Assembly (NCBI GenBank): GCA_946886865.1
Contig: CAMPJI010000005.1
Location: 1-63,324 of the forward strand
DNA length: 63,324 bases
Direction of reading: 5' to 3'
Source: an uncultured Lysobacterales bacterium
Lineage (GTDB): Bacteria > Pseudomonadota > Gammaproteobacteria > Xanthomonadales > Xanthomonadaceae
Position 1 is the first letter of the stretch. Every line of letters starts with the position of its first letter. The position numbers and the translations under genes were made by a program. The notes under the pieces are model-generated. The model saw only the letters and a program-made list of their open reading frames with translations, was not told the origin of the DNA and made no database searches. Of this stretch, positions 37,990 to 47,669 are shown in pieces.

Positions 37990-38889
37990 ATGACCGCACC
38001 TGCCGCCAATGACCCCGACACCGTGCGCGTACTGGGCGCACTCGCGCTGGAACTGCGCGGCGACGCCGCCGTGGCGCGCGACACGCTGGCATCGGGCGAG
38101 GTCGAGACACTCGGCGGCCTGGTCGCGCGTGACCTGGCCGCGCTGGTTCCGCAGTCGGCGCAGCTGGACCTGGTGACGGTTGGCGCGCACTACGACCCGG
38201 TCGAACTGCTGCGCCCGGGCTGGCCGCTGCACCGCGAACTCGACCAGCTCGCCGCGCGCGCGCCCGGCGTCGCCGGCGGCCGCGTGATCGCGTTCGGTGC
38301 GCACGACGGCCGCCTCCCCGGCGCGCTGGCGCCGTCCACCGACCACGCCGGCGGCCCGTTGCGGCTGGTGCCGTTCGTGCTGGGCGGCGATGCGGACGTC
38401 GCGTCGAAGGTGGGCGAAGCGTTCGAGCTTGAGTTGCTGGAGCGCGGCATGGCTGGAGCCGACACGGCGCTGGCCGCGCAGGCCGCCTTCGGGCTGCAAG
38501 TCGAACACGCGCGCTACCTCACCGTGCACGACCTCGCCGCGATGACCGCGATGCAGTACGACCACGCCGGGCTGGCGCCGCTGTGGCCGCTGCTGGAGAC
38601 GGCGCTGCTCGAACCCTCGGGCGAGGCGTGGGTCGACGTGCCGCCCGAACCGCTGCTGCGCTATGCCGACGGCGAAGCGCGCATGGCGCTGTTCTCACCG
38701 GCCGCGTGGCATGCCCGCTACGCGCCCGCCGAACCATGCGATACCGACGAATGCCGCGAGCGCCTGCAACGCCGCCACCAGCATTTCGAAGCGCGCCAGC
38801 GGCAGATCGCCGCGGTGCTGCGCGCGCACGCGGTGCCGGTCACGTTCGTGCATTGCGACCGGGACGCCGACTGCCGCGCGGCGCTGTGA
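37990..38889 (+). CDS. Orphan cytoplasmic protein, function unknown
   Basis: A 299-residue protein with no signal peptide or membrane helix. It has an acidic alpha/beta composition with segments such as LDLVTVGAHYDPVELLRPGWPLHRE (part), GGRVIAFGAHDGRLPGAL and WPLLETALLEPSGEAWVDVPP. The C-terminal third has two Cys pairs (CDTDEC and CDRDADC) in a helical context. I recognise no family. CATAAT at 37887-37892 is a near-consensus -10, interlocked with the promoter of the divergent thiolase gene. Coding character is good: high third-position GC and no frameshift. Confidence 0.75.
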   Translation: MTAPAANDPDTVRVLGALALELRGDAAVARDTLASGEVETLGGLVARDLAALVPQSAQLDLVTVGAHYDPVELLRPGWPLHRELDQLAARAPGVAGGRVIAFGAHDGRLPGALAPSTDHAGGPLRLVPFVLGGDADVASKVGEAFELELLERGMAGADTALAAQAAFGLQVEHARYLTVHDLAAMTAMQYDHAGLAPLWPLLETALLEPSGEAWVDVPPEPLLRYADGEARMALFSPAAWHARYAPAEPCDTDECRERLQRRHQHFEARQRQIAAVLRAHAVPVTFVHCDRDADCRAAL

Positions 38890-38905
38890 GCCCTCGTCCG
38901 GCCGT

Positions 38906-39412
38906 CTAGGTCGGCGCCCGTTCGAACGTCTCCGCCAGCAGGCGATAGCCCGCATCGCGCATGCCGACGGACGCGTACGTGCGTCGGGCGGCGTCGTTCT
39001 CCTGCTCGACATACAGCCGGAGCCCGAGCACCCCGGGCACGGCGAGTGCCTGCTCACGCACGTGGCGGTAAAGGGCGGCGAACACGCCTCCGCGCCGGTG
39101 GGCCGGGTCGACATAGACGCTCTGGATCCACCACCACCAGCCGTTGCGCCAGTCGCTCCATTCGGTCGTCAGCATCAGCGTCCCCACCGGCTGGCCGAGC
39201 GTTTCGCGTCCGGCCAGCGGCAGGTCGTGCATTGCAACGAAGTAGCGGGCCTTGAGCGGATCGGCGATGCCGGCCTGGACGCCGGCCTGCACCGTGGCGG
39301 GATCCAGGCGCTTGTGTTCGGTTTCCCACGCCATGTCCACGGCCCAACCGGCCAGCAGCGGCGCATCGTCCGCCACCGCCGGTCGGACCCGCGGGGAGCG
39401 CAGCGCGCCCAT
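38906..39412 (-). CDS. GNAT family N-acetyltransferase
   Basis: A 168-residue acetyltransferase. Motif A is visible as WWWWIQSVYVDPAHRRGGV, and the C-terminal LRLYVEQENDAARRTYASVG with its NDAARRTY stretch is typical of the superfamily. The acceptor is unknown. The gene starts eight bases downstream of sodC, so the two probably form an operon. Confidence 0.88.
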   Translation of the reverse strand: MGALRSPRVRPAVADDAPLLAGWAVDMAWETEHKRLDPATVQAGVQAGIADPLKARYFVAMHDLPLAGRETLGQPVGTLMLTTEWSDWRNGWWWWIQSVYVDPAHRRGGVFAALYRHVREQALAVPGVLGLRLYVEQENDAARRTYASVGMRDAGYRLLAETFERAPT

Positions 39413-39420
39413 CGCCGGAC

Positions 39421-39993
39421 TCAGCCGGTGATCTCGATCACGCCGCAGGCGACGCGGTCGCCGGCATTGCCCGACGGCTGGCTGGTGTAGTCGTCGGCCT
39501 TCGCGTGCACGACCACGGCACGGCCGGCGACATCGTTGGCCGCGCCGCCACCCAGCGTGACGCCGTGCGCCTCGACATTGGCCTGCGCCACGCCTTCGCC
39601 GTTGGCCGACAGGTTGTCCATGTCGCCGCCGTGGTGGGCCGCGGTACCGGCACGGCCGTGCGGGTCGCTGCCCGGGTTGAAGTGCCCGCCCGCGCTGCTG
39701 GCGTCGGCGGCCGAGCAGTCGCCGGTCTCATGGATGTGGATGGCATGGGTGCCGCCGGCGGTGAGGCCGCCGATCTCCCCGGCGATGCGAACGCCGTCGG
39801 GCGTGGGCACGAGGTTGAGCGTGCCGCTGACCAGGCTGCCGGAGGCAGGTGCCAGCACCACGCGTGCGGACTTGGCGGTGGAGACGGCCGGCGCGGCCGG
39901 CTTGGCACGCGGCATGTCGGCGGTGGAGGACGGGCTGGACGCACAGCCGGCAACGGCGATGGCGCAGGCGGCGGCAAGCAGGGCGGTCTTCAT
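39421..39993 (-). CDS. sodC: Cu/Zn superoxide dismutase, lipoprotein type
   Basis: Periplasmic superoxide dismutase of 190 residues with a lipobox VAGC (Cys17). Copper ligands are in AIHIHETGDCS (His-x-His) and GHFNP, zinc ligands in HGGDMDNLSANGEG, and the disulfide Cys pair is at DCSAAD and RVACGVIEI. The SOD fold is complete. Lipidation suggests tethering in the envelope. Confidence 0.95.
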   Translation of the reverse strand: MKTALLAAACAIAVAGCASSPSSTADMPRAKPAAPAVSTAKSARVVLAPASGSLVSGTLNLVPTPDGVRIAGEIGGLTAGGTHAIHIHETGDCSAADASSAGGHFNPGSDPHGRAGTAAHHGGDMDNLSANGEGVAQANVEAHGVTLGGGAANDVAGRAVVVHAKADDYTSQPSGNAGDRVACGVIEITG

Positions 39994-40145
39994 GACGACT
40001 CCGTCGTATTCCGTGGTTGGGCCGCGCACGCTAGCCGACGGTGGGTTCAGCGCGGGTGAACCCGGCTGCCGACCCAGGCCACCGGGGTGACGGGACCCAC
40101 GCGCACAACGGCGATCGCCCCCTTCTTTCGTCGGCAACGCCGCGG

Positions 40146-41548
<1,403 letters not shown>

Positions 41549-41552
<4 letters not shown>

Positions 41553-42598
41553 GGGGCGGCTCCGGTGGTGTCGGCCGGCGCGGCCGGCATCGGCAGCAAC
41601 ACGGTGAACACGGTATGCCCGGGCCGCGACCGGTACGCCAGGGAGCCGCGGTGTTCGCGTGCCACCTGCTGCGCCAGCGCCAGCCCGAGGCCGCTGCCTT
41701 CGGCGCGGCCCGAGACCAGCGGCAGGAACACCCGCTCGGCCAGTTCGTCGGGCACGCCATGGCCGTCGTCGACGATCTCCAGCCGCAGCGCCACGGGATG
41801 CGCGACATCGCCGATGCGCAGGCCGTGCTCGGCGCGCGTGCGCAGGGTGACGGTGCCGGCACCGGCCTCGATGGCGTTGCGCGCGAGGTTCCACACCGCC
41901 TGCACCAGCCGGTCGGCATCACCGGCGAACTCGGGCAGGCTCGGGTCGTAGTCGCGCACCAGCCGCACGGCCCAGCCGGCGTCGTTCTCGGCCAACCGCA
42001 GTACGCGCTCCAGCACGGCATGGATATTGAGCGCCGCATGCGGGCGCGGTGGTGACGGCACCAGCAACTGGTCGAGCAGCCCGCCCAGGCGCGCGACCTC
42101 GTCGTCGATCAGCGCGACTAGCTCGCGCGACTGCGCATCGTCGATGCGCCGGCCCAGCAGCTGGGCCGCACCTTTCAGGCCCGCCAGCGGGTTGCGCAAC
42201 TCGTGCGCCAGGCCCTTGAGCGAGGCCGACAGCGCCGCCGGCAGCAGCAGCGCCGGGTCGTCGCCGGGGAATTCGTCGACCGGGTGCGCCTCCAGCAGCC
42301 AGCCCGCGTCCATCGCCGTCAGCCAGAGGTCGGCGAAGCGCTCGGCGGCATCGGGGTAGTGCAGTCGCACGCGGCGGATGCGCAGCGGCGCACTGTCGGC
42401 ATCCATCCGGGCCAGGGCGGCCGCGAGGCGGCCGTCTCCACCGTCGAGTTCGGCCAGCGGCCAGCCGGCCAGCCGCCGCGCGCTCACGCCCAGCCATCGG
42501 GAAAACGACTGGTTGCTACCGGCGATCGTCCCGTCCGCCCCCGCCCACGCCAGCGGCGTGGTCAGGGCATCGAGATCGGGTGCGAGGGATGGCGCCAT
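41549..42598 (-). CDS. ntrB: Nitrogen regulation sensor kinase NtrB
   Basis: Cytoplasmic PAS histidine kinase that phosphorylates NtrC, 349 residues. The N-terminal PAS-like domain (about 10-105) is followed by the H box LAHELRNPLAGLKGAAQLL with His132, N box WNLARNAIEAGAG, and G boxes DDGHGVP and GSGLGLALAQQ. No transmembrane helix, as in GlnL/NtrB. It lies 25 bases after the DUF4097 gene, so it probably shares that upstream transcript. Confidence 0.94.
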
Positions 42599-42623
42599 CG
42601 CACCATGTTAGTGCAGCGCGGCG

Positions 42624-43523
42624 TCAATCCATCCGCAGCGTCGCGTCGCCCGAGAAGGTCTCGATGTCGATCTCGGCATCGCCGTTGCCGTAGCGATGGC
42701 TCAGGCTGGCGCCGGGGCCGTGGCGGGGGCGCTGGATGTCGGCACCCGGGGCGCTCAGGCTGCCGCTGAAGCTCTCGGCACGGACGCTGGCGGAGGTGTC
42801 GCGCGGCAGGCGCAGCTCGAGATCCCCGCTAACGCTTTCCATCGACACCTCCGCGCCGGCGGCGAGCGCCGCGGTGACGCGCACGTCGCCGGATACGGTG
42901 GCGCCGGAAAACTCGCGAAGCCGGCTTTCGATGACCTCGACGCGCGCGCTGCCGGAGACCGTTTCCACGCTGACCTCACCGTTCAGGCGGCCGGTCAACT
43001 GGATGTCGCCGCTCACGCTGTCGGCGTCCACGTCGGGGCTGTTGAGGGTCAGGGCCTGGTCGCCGCTGACGGTCTCGATGTCGGCCTGCCGGGGCGCGCC
43101 GACGACGGTGACGTCGCCGCTGACGCTGTCGATCGACAACTCGCGCGAAGCGATGCCCTGCACGTCGATGCGTGCGGCCACGCCGTCGACCTCCAGCGCC
43201 GCCTGCAGGGGCACCATCAGTCGCAGCTCGGTGGGTTCGCTGCGGTCGCGCCCGCCCCAGACACCGACGCGGTTGGGGTACTTGACGCGGACCTCGAGCG
43301 AACGGCGGTCGCCCTCGATCTCCAGGCGCTCGACGCCTTCGCCGAGCTGGCCCTGGATGCGGACTTCCGGGCGGTCCCAGGCGCGGATTTCGATCAGGCC
43401 CTTGAGGTTTTCCACCTGCAGGCGGCCGTCGGGATCCAGTGGGCGGGTGTCGTTGATGGGGGTGGCGGCGGTGGCCGGCCATGCGGCCACCAGGGCCAGC
43501 GAGAGCAGGGCGATGCGGATCAT
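42624..43523 (-). CDS. DUF4097 family exported beta-repeat protein
   Basis: 299 residues with a signal peptide (MIRIALLSLALVAAWPATAA). The body is built of about seven beta-helical turns, each marked by SVSGDV, TVSGD or SFSGS. This is the DUF4097 (adhesin-like) fold. It is commonly found near ECF sigma/anti-sigma genes; its job is unknown. It sits 30 bases after the membrane regulator gene and 25 before ntrB. Confidence 0.88.
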   Translation of the reverse strand: MIRIALLSLALVAAWPATAATPINDTRPLDPDGRLQVENLKGLIEIRAWDRPEVRIQGQLGEGVERLEIEGDRRSLEVRVKYPNRVGVWGGRDRSEPTELRLMVPLQAALEVDGVAARIDVQGIASRELSIDSVSGDVTVVGAPRQADIETVSGDQALTLNSPDVDADSVSGDIQLTGRLNGEVSVETVSGSARVEVIESRLREFSGATVSGDVRVTAALAAGAEVSMESVSGDLELRLPRDTSASVRAESFSGSLSAPGADIQRPRHGPGASLSHRYGNGDAEIDIETFSGDATLRMD

Positions 43524-43553
43524 GGGAATGGCTCCGGGCGGGATGGGGGACGG

Positions 43554-44069
43554 TCAGGTCAGGGCCGCGCGCTGGGACAGCGCGAGGCGGCGTGCGTACG
43601 TGCGGCGCAGCTGCTGAAGCAGCAGGGCCGAATCGGGTTGCTGCTGCAATGCGGCCAGGATCTGCGCAGCGTTGCGATCGAGTTCGGCCAGGCCCGGCTG
43701 CAGCGCCGGCGTGACCGGTGCGCCACCGACCTCGGACAAGGCCGCCTGGTACTCGCGCACCATGCCCTGCGCCTGCAGGCGGACGTCGCCGGCCGTGGCC
43801 TGCGCCACCGGCGGGGCGTCGGCCGTGCCGGCACGCTGGAGCTGCCACGCCGCCCCAATGGCCAGCGCGCCGGCCAGCGAGGCGGCCAACGCCACCGGCA
43901 CGGCCCATCGACGCGGGCGCGCTACGGGTTGCTGCGGCGTGGCGGCAATGCGTGCGGCAATCGAATCCCATGTCGCCGTGGGCGGCGGCACGTCGCGGCG
44001 CAGCGCGCGCAGCGACCAGCGCAGCGCATCGGATTCCATGGACGTGTCGCGTGGGGTCGTGTCGGTCAT
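43554..44069 (-). CDS. Single-pass membrane protein, probable anti-sigma-like regulator
   Basis: A 171-residue protein: a cytoplasmic N-terminus of about 55 residues (SLRALRRDVPPPTATWDSIAARI), one transmembrane helix (about 56-77, VPVALAASLAGALAIGAAW), then a helical periplasmic region rich in Gln and Ala. Topology and the ATGA overlap with the ECF sigma gene suggest an anti-sigma role. There is no zinc-binding ZAS motif and no recognisable family, so this is inference from context. Confidence 0.72.
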   Translation of the reverse strand: MTDTTPRDTSMESDALRWSLRALRRDVPPPTATWDSIAARIAATPQQPVARPRRWAVPVALAASLAGALAIGAAWQLQRAGTADAPPVAQATAGDVRLQAQGMVREYQAALSEVGGAPVTPALQPGLAELDRNAAQILAALQQQPDSALLLQQLRRTYARRLALSQRAALT

Positions 44070-44644
44070 GCGGGTTCTCCCAGCCGGTCGCGCAGCAGGC
44101 GCCGCGCGCGGTGCAGTTGTGCCTTGGAACTGCCCACCGCCATGTCCAGCTCGGCGGCGATCTCCTCGTGGGTCCAGCCTTCCACGTCGAACAGCACCAG
44201 CACGGCGCGGGCGCGCGGCGGCAGCGTGGCCACCGCGCGCTCCAGGTCCATCGCCAGCGCGGTGCCGTGGCCGGCCGAGTCCGGCGTCCCGAGGACATCG
44301 AAGGCGGCATCGTCGTCCTCGCCCGGGCGGCTGCGCTGGCGGCGCAGCTCCATCAGCGCGGTGTTGACCGCCAGCCGGTGCAGCCAGGTCGAGAAGGCGG
44401 ATTCAAAGCGGAATGCCGGCAGTGCCTGCCAGGCGCGCACGAACGCCTCCTGGGTCAGGTCTTCGGCGCGCGCGCCATGGCCGCCCACCAGGCGCCCGAT
44501 GACGCCATGGACCCGGCCCGCGTGGCGCCGGTACAGGGTTTCGAACGCCGGGACCTCGCCGCGGGCGGCCGCGCCCACCAGCGCCCGGTCCTCGGCGTCG
44601 GCCGGTGCGGTGTCGGGTGCGTAGTCGGCCACGGCGGTCAGCAT
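44066..44644 (-). CDS. ECF sigma-70 family RNA polymerase sigma factor
   Basis: 192 residues. Region 2 contains LYRRHAGRVHGVIGRLV, DLTQEAFVRAWQAL and FSTWLHRLAVNTALMELRRQ; region 4 contains LPPRARAVLVLFDVEGWTHEEIA and GSSKAQLHRARRLLR. It heads a tight minus-strand row: sigma, membrane regulator, DUF4097, ntrB, ntrC. A terminator separates it from glnA upstream, so it must have its own promoter in the 70 or so bases before ATG 44644. Confidence 0.93.
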   Translation of the reverse strand: MLTAVADYAPDTAPADAEDRALVGAAARGEVPAFETLYRRHAGRVHGVIGRLVGGHGARAEDLTQEAFVRAWQALPAFRFESAFSTWLHRLAVNTALMELRRQRSRPGEDDDAAFDVLGTPDSAGHGTALAMDLERAVATLPPRARAVLVLFDVEGWTHEEIAAELDMAVGSSKAQLHRARRLLRDRLGEPA

Positions 44645-44715
44645 AGTCACTCCGATGCCGGGATGGCCGGGAAGGTTTAACAGGGCCCGCAAACGGTGGA
44701 CGCCCGCACCCCGCC

Positions 44716-44747
44716 AAAAAAAACAGGCCCGGATCGCTCCGGGCCTG
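44716..44747 (-). terminator. Intrinsic terminator of glnA
   Basis: On the minus strand CAGGCCCGGA / TCCGGGCCTG forms a 10-base-pair stem with a four-base loop and is followed by eight U. It lies 29 bases past the glnA stop and isolates glnA from the ECF sigma gene downstream. Confidence 0.95.
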
Positions 44748-44775
44748 CGGGTCCTGCATGCGTCGCCGGGCGGCG

Positions 44776-46185
44776 TCAGACCGCGTAGTACATCTGGTAC
44801 TCCAGCGGGTGGGTCGCGGCGCGGAACGCGGTGACTTCCTTCATCTTCAGCGCGATGTAGGCGTCGATCATGTCGTCGGTGAACACGCCACCGGCCTTGA
44901 GGAACTCGCGGTCCTTGTCGAGCGCTTCCAGCGCCTGGTCCAGCGAATGGCACACGGTCGGGATGTTCTTCTCCTCCTCCGGCGGCAGGTCGTAGAGGTC
45001 CTTGTCGCTCGGCGCGCCCGGGTCGATCTGGTTCTTGATGCCGTCGAGGCCCGCCATCATCAGCGCGGCGAAGGTCAGGTAGCCCGACTGCATCGGGTCG
45101 GGGAAGCGGAACTCGACGCGACGCGCCTTCGGGTTGGCCACGTACGGGATGCGGCAGCTGGCCGAACGGTTGCTGGCCGAGTACGCCAGCATCACCGGCG
45201 CCTCGAAGCCCGGCACCAGGCGCTTGTAGCTGTTGGTGGTGGAGTTGGTGAAGGCGTTCAGTGCGCGCGCGTGCTTGAAGACGCCGCCGATGTACCACAG
45301 CGCCATCTGGCTCAGCCCGCCGTAGCCGTCGCCGGAGAACAGGTTGTTGCCGCCCTTGGCCAGCGACTGGTGCACGTGCATGCCGCTGCCGTTGTCGCCG
45401 ACGATGGGCTTGGGCATGAAGGTGGCGGTCTTGCCGTTGCGGTGGGCCACGTTCTTGACGATGTACTTCATCATCAGCAGCTCGTCGGCCTTGCGCACCA
45501 GCGAGTTGAACTTGGTGCCGATCTCGCACTGGCCGGCGTTGGCGACCTCGTGGTGGTGCACCTCGACCTCGATGCCCACGGCCTCCAGCGTCTTGCACAT
45601 CTCGGCGCGGATGTCGTGCAGCGAATCCAGCGGCGCGACGGGGAAGTAGCCGCCCTTCACGCCCGGGCGGTAGCCGGTGTTGCCGCCTTCGTACTCTCGG
45701 CCCGAATTCCAGGCGGCCTCTTCGGAGTCGACATGGAAGAAGGTGTGGCCCATGTCGTTGGCGTAGCGGACCGAGTCGAAGATGAAGAACTCCGGCTCCG
45801 GCCCGAAGAACGCCTGCTCGGCGACGCCGCTGGACTTCAGGTACGCCTCGGCGCGCTTGGCGACGCCGCGCGGGTCGCGCGAGTAGGCCTGCATCGTCGA
45901 CGGGTCGAGGATGTCGCAGGTCAGCACGAGCGTCGGATCGGCGGTGAACGGGTCCAGGAACGCGGTCGAGGCGTCCGGCAGCAGCACCATGTCGGACTCG
46001 TTGATGCCCTTCCAACCCTGGATCGAGCTGCCGTCGAACATCTTGCCGTCCTCCAGCAGTGCGTCGTCCACGATCGACACCGGGTAGGTGACGTGGTGCT
46101 GCACGCCGCGCATGTCGGCAAAACGCAGGTCGACGAATTCGACCTTGTGGTCCTTGATCAGCTTTTCGACGTTCTCGATGGACAT
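44776..46185 (-). CDS. glnA: Glutamine synthetase type I
   Basis: Dodecameric enzyme joining ammonia to glutamate. It has 469 residues, the usual GSI-beta length. [35 protein letters not shown] and NRSASCRIP are the ATP, metal and glutamate motifs. Tyr398 in DLYDLPPEE is the adenylylation site, so GlnE control is expected. Transcription is clearly from a sigma54 promoter with two NtrC boxes upstream. Unlike enteric glnALG, a terminator follows it. Confidence 0.98.
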   Translation of the reverse strand: MSIENVEKLIKDHKVEFVDLRFADMRGVQHHVTYPVSIVDDALLEDGKMFDGSSIQGWKGINESDMVLLPDASTAFLDPFTADPTLVLTCDILDPSTMQAYSRDPRGVAKRAEAYLKSSGVAEQAFFGPEPEFFIFDSVRYANDMGHTFFHVDSEEAAWNSGREYEGGNTGYRPGVKGGYFPVAPLDSLHDIRAEMCKTLEAVGIEVEVHHHEVANAGQCEIGTKFNSLVRKADELLMMKYIVKNVAHRNGKTATFMPKPIVGDNGSGMHVHQSLAKGGNNLFSGDGYGGLSQMALWYIGGVFKHARALNAFTNSTTNSYKRLVPGFEAPVMLAYSASNRSASCRIPYVANPKARRVEFRFPDPMQSGYLTFAALMMAGLDGIKNQIDPGAPSDKDLYDLPPEEEKNIPTVCHSLDQALEALDKDREFLKAGGVFTDDMIDAYIALKMKEVTAFRAATHPLEYQMYYAV

Positions 46186-46224
46186 GCAGGCAACTCCGCG
46201 GGTGATGGGATGCCAATAAGGAAC

Positions 46225-46239
46225 GCAAGCCTCGTGCCA
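46225..46239 (-). promoter_or_regulatory. Sigma54 promoter of glnA
   Basis: The minus strand reads TGGCACG-AGGC-TTGC, a perfect match to the -24/-12 consensus TGGCACG-N4-TTGC. Transcription would start near 46213, about 28 bases before the glnA ATG. Confidence 0.92.
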
Positions 46240-46301
46240 GCTTTGGGCGCCCGCTAACCCACTGATTTGTATGGGCGACACGGCCCGATCGCGCCAACAG
46301 T

Positions 46302-46316
46302 GCACCGCTTCAGTGC
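46302..46316 (-). promoter_or_regulatory. NtrC box, glnA-proximal
   Basis: GCACC-GCTTC-AGTGC matches the NtrC consensus GCACC-N5-GGTGC with one mismatch. Its centre is about 96 bases upstream of the predicted glnA start, and 31 bases (three helical turns) from the other box. Confidence 0.75.
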
Positions 46317-46332
46317 GGGCAGGTCCATAGAC

Positions 46333-46347
46333 GCACCGATCTGGTGC
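46333..46347 (-). promoter_or_regulatory. NtrC box, glnA-distal
   Basis: GCACC-GATCT-GGTGC is a perfect inverted repeat and matches the NtrC consensus at every defined base. Its centre is about 127 bases upstream of the glnA start. It also covers the expected -35 position of lacI (with TACACT at 46361-46366 as -10). Confidence 0.85.
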
Positions 46348-46408
46348 AACGGTGAAGGTCTACACTCACGCCCGGCCCATTCCGGCCGCCGTCCCAGCGT
46401 CCCCGCGC

Positions 46409-47437
46409 ATGCGCAAGAAGTCCAAGGCGACCTCCATCGACATTGCCCACCTCGCCGGGGTGTCGCAGGCCACGGTGTCGCGGGTGCTGAGCGGCAGCCC
46501 GCTGGTCAACGCCCAGACGCGCGAGCGGGTCGAGGCGGCGGTGCGGGAGCTCAACTACAAGGTCGACCGGCATGCCTCCAGCCTGCGCACGCAGCGCGCC
46601 GGCACGCTGGCGCTGCTGCTGTTCGAGGACCCGACCCCGGACGAGTCGCACATCAACCCGTTCTTCCTGTCGATGCTGGGCTCCATCACCCGTGCCTGCG
46701 CACGCCACGGCCACGACCTGCTGGTGTCGTTCCAGCAGCTCTCGGACGACTGGCACGCGGACTACGAGGACAGCAAGAAGGCCGACGGCCTGATCCTGCT
46801 GGGCTACGGCGACTACCTGGCCTATCGCGGCAAGCTCGAGAGCCTGGTCGAGCAGGGCACCCGCTTCGTCCGCTGGGGCGCGGTGCTGGACGACCAGCCG
46901 GGGGTGTCGATCGGGTGCGACAACCTGCACGGCGGACGGCTGGTCGGCGAGCACCTCGCCGGCCTCGGGCACCGCCGCATCGCCTTCCTGGGCGATGCCT
47001 CCAGCCATTACCCGGAGTTCTACGACCGCTACCGCGGCTGCGACGAGGCGCTGCGCGGCGTCGGTGCCGGCATGGATCCGGCGCTGCAGGTGGATGCGGA
47101 GAGTTCGGAGGAGGCCGGGTTCGAGGCCGCGCGCACGCTGCTGGCGCGCAAGCTGCCGTTCGACGCGGTGTTCGCGGCCAGCGACCTGATCGCCATCGGC
47201 GCGATGCGCGCGCTGAGCGACCATGGCCTGCGCGTGCCGGAGGACGTCGCGGTCGCCGGCTTCGACGACATCCCGATGGCGCGCTTCGCACAGCCGGCGC
47301 TCACCACCGTCTACCAGGACACCACGCGCGCCGGCGAACTGCTGGTGGAGTCGCTGATCCGGCAGGTGCGCGGCGAACCGGCCGAGAGCACCACCCTGCC
47401 GGCGTCGCTGGTGGTGCGTCGGTCGACGGGGGCGTAG
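46409..47437 (+). CDS. LacI family transcriptional regulator
   Basis: Sugar-responsive repressor of 342 residues. The N-terminal [24 protein letters not shown] is followed by the hinge [13 protein letters not shown] and a periplasmic-binding-protein-like sensor domain ending with [18 protein letters not shown]. Start ATG 46409; GTG 46352 is an alternative that would add 19 residues without the family pattern. The nearby amylase, transporter and glucosidases make alpha-glucan control the best guess. Its 5' region overlaps the glnA enhancer. Confidence 0.92.
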   Translation: MRKKSKATSIDIAHLAGVSQATVSRVLSGSPLVNAQTRERVEAAVRELNYKVDRHASSLRTQRAGTLALLLFEDPTPDESHINPFFLSMLGSITRACARHGHDLLVSFQQLSDDWHADYEDSKKADGLILLGYGDYLAYRGKLESLVEQGTRFVRWGAVLDDQPGVSIGCDNLHGGRLVGEHLAGLGHRRIAFLGDASSHYPEFYDRYRGCDEALRGVGAGMDPALQVDAESSEEAGFEAARTLLARKLPFDAVFAASDLIAIGAMRALSDHGLRVPEDVAVAGFDDIPMARFAQPALTTVYQDTTRAGELLVESLIRQVRGEPAESTTLPASLVVRRSTGA

Positions 47438-47460
47438 CGGCTGCGCTCTCTAGGCTTTTC

Positions 47461-47642
47461 TGTAGGAGCGACGTGAGTCGCGACCGCGGCATTCGGGGCC
47501 CAACGCGAGACGCCGACTGCCGGTCGCGACTCACGTCGCTCCTACATATAGGGAGTCCCGGGTAAGGCCCTCGCGGCTGAAGCCGCTCCTACAGTCGTGG
47601 GAGGTTACGCCGCCGCTCTTGTAGGAGCGGCTTCAACCGCGA
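47461..47642. repeat. Cluster of four REP-like units of two types
   Basis: Two type-B units (GTAGGAGCGACGTGAG) form an inverted pair at 47461-47485 and 47522-47546. Two type-A units (GTAGGAGCGGCTTCA) face each other at 47571-47593 (reverse) and 47620-47642 (forward). They fill the 232-base gap between lacI and the amylase gene; no gene is seen there. Confidence 0.92.
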
Positions 47643-47669
47643 TTACCAACCGGCGCCCGGTCAGCGTCC

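Noticed and set aside
42624..43523. DUF4097 protein as a true adhesin
   Set aside because: The repeats are SVSGD beta-helix turns common to regulatory-cluster DUF4097 proteins. There is no surface-anchoring or secretion domain beyond the signal peptide.
47461..47642. Possible CRISPR array from clustered repeats
   Set aside because: Only four units of two types, in opposite orientations, with unequal spacers and no cas gene. They are REP-like elements.
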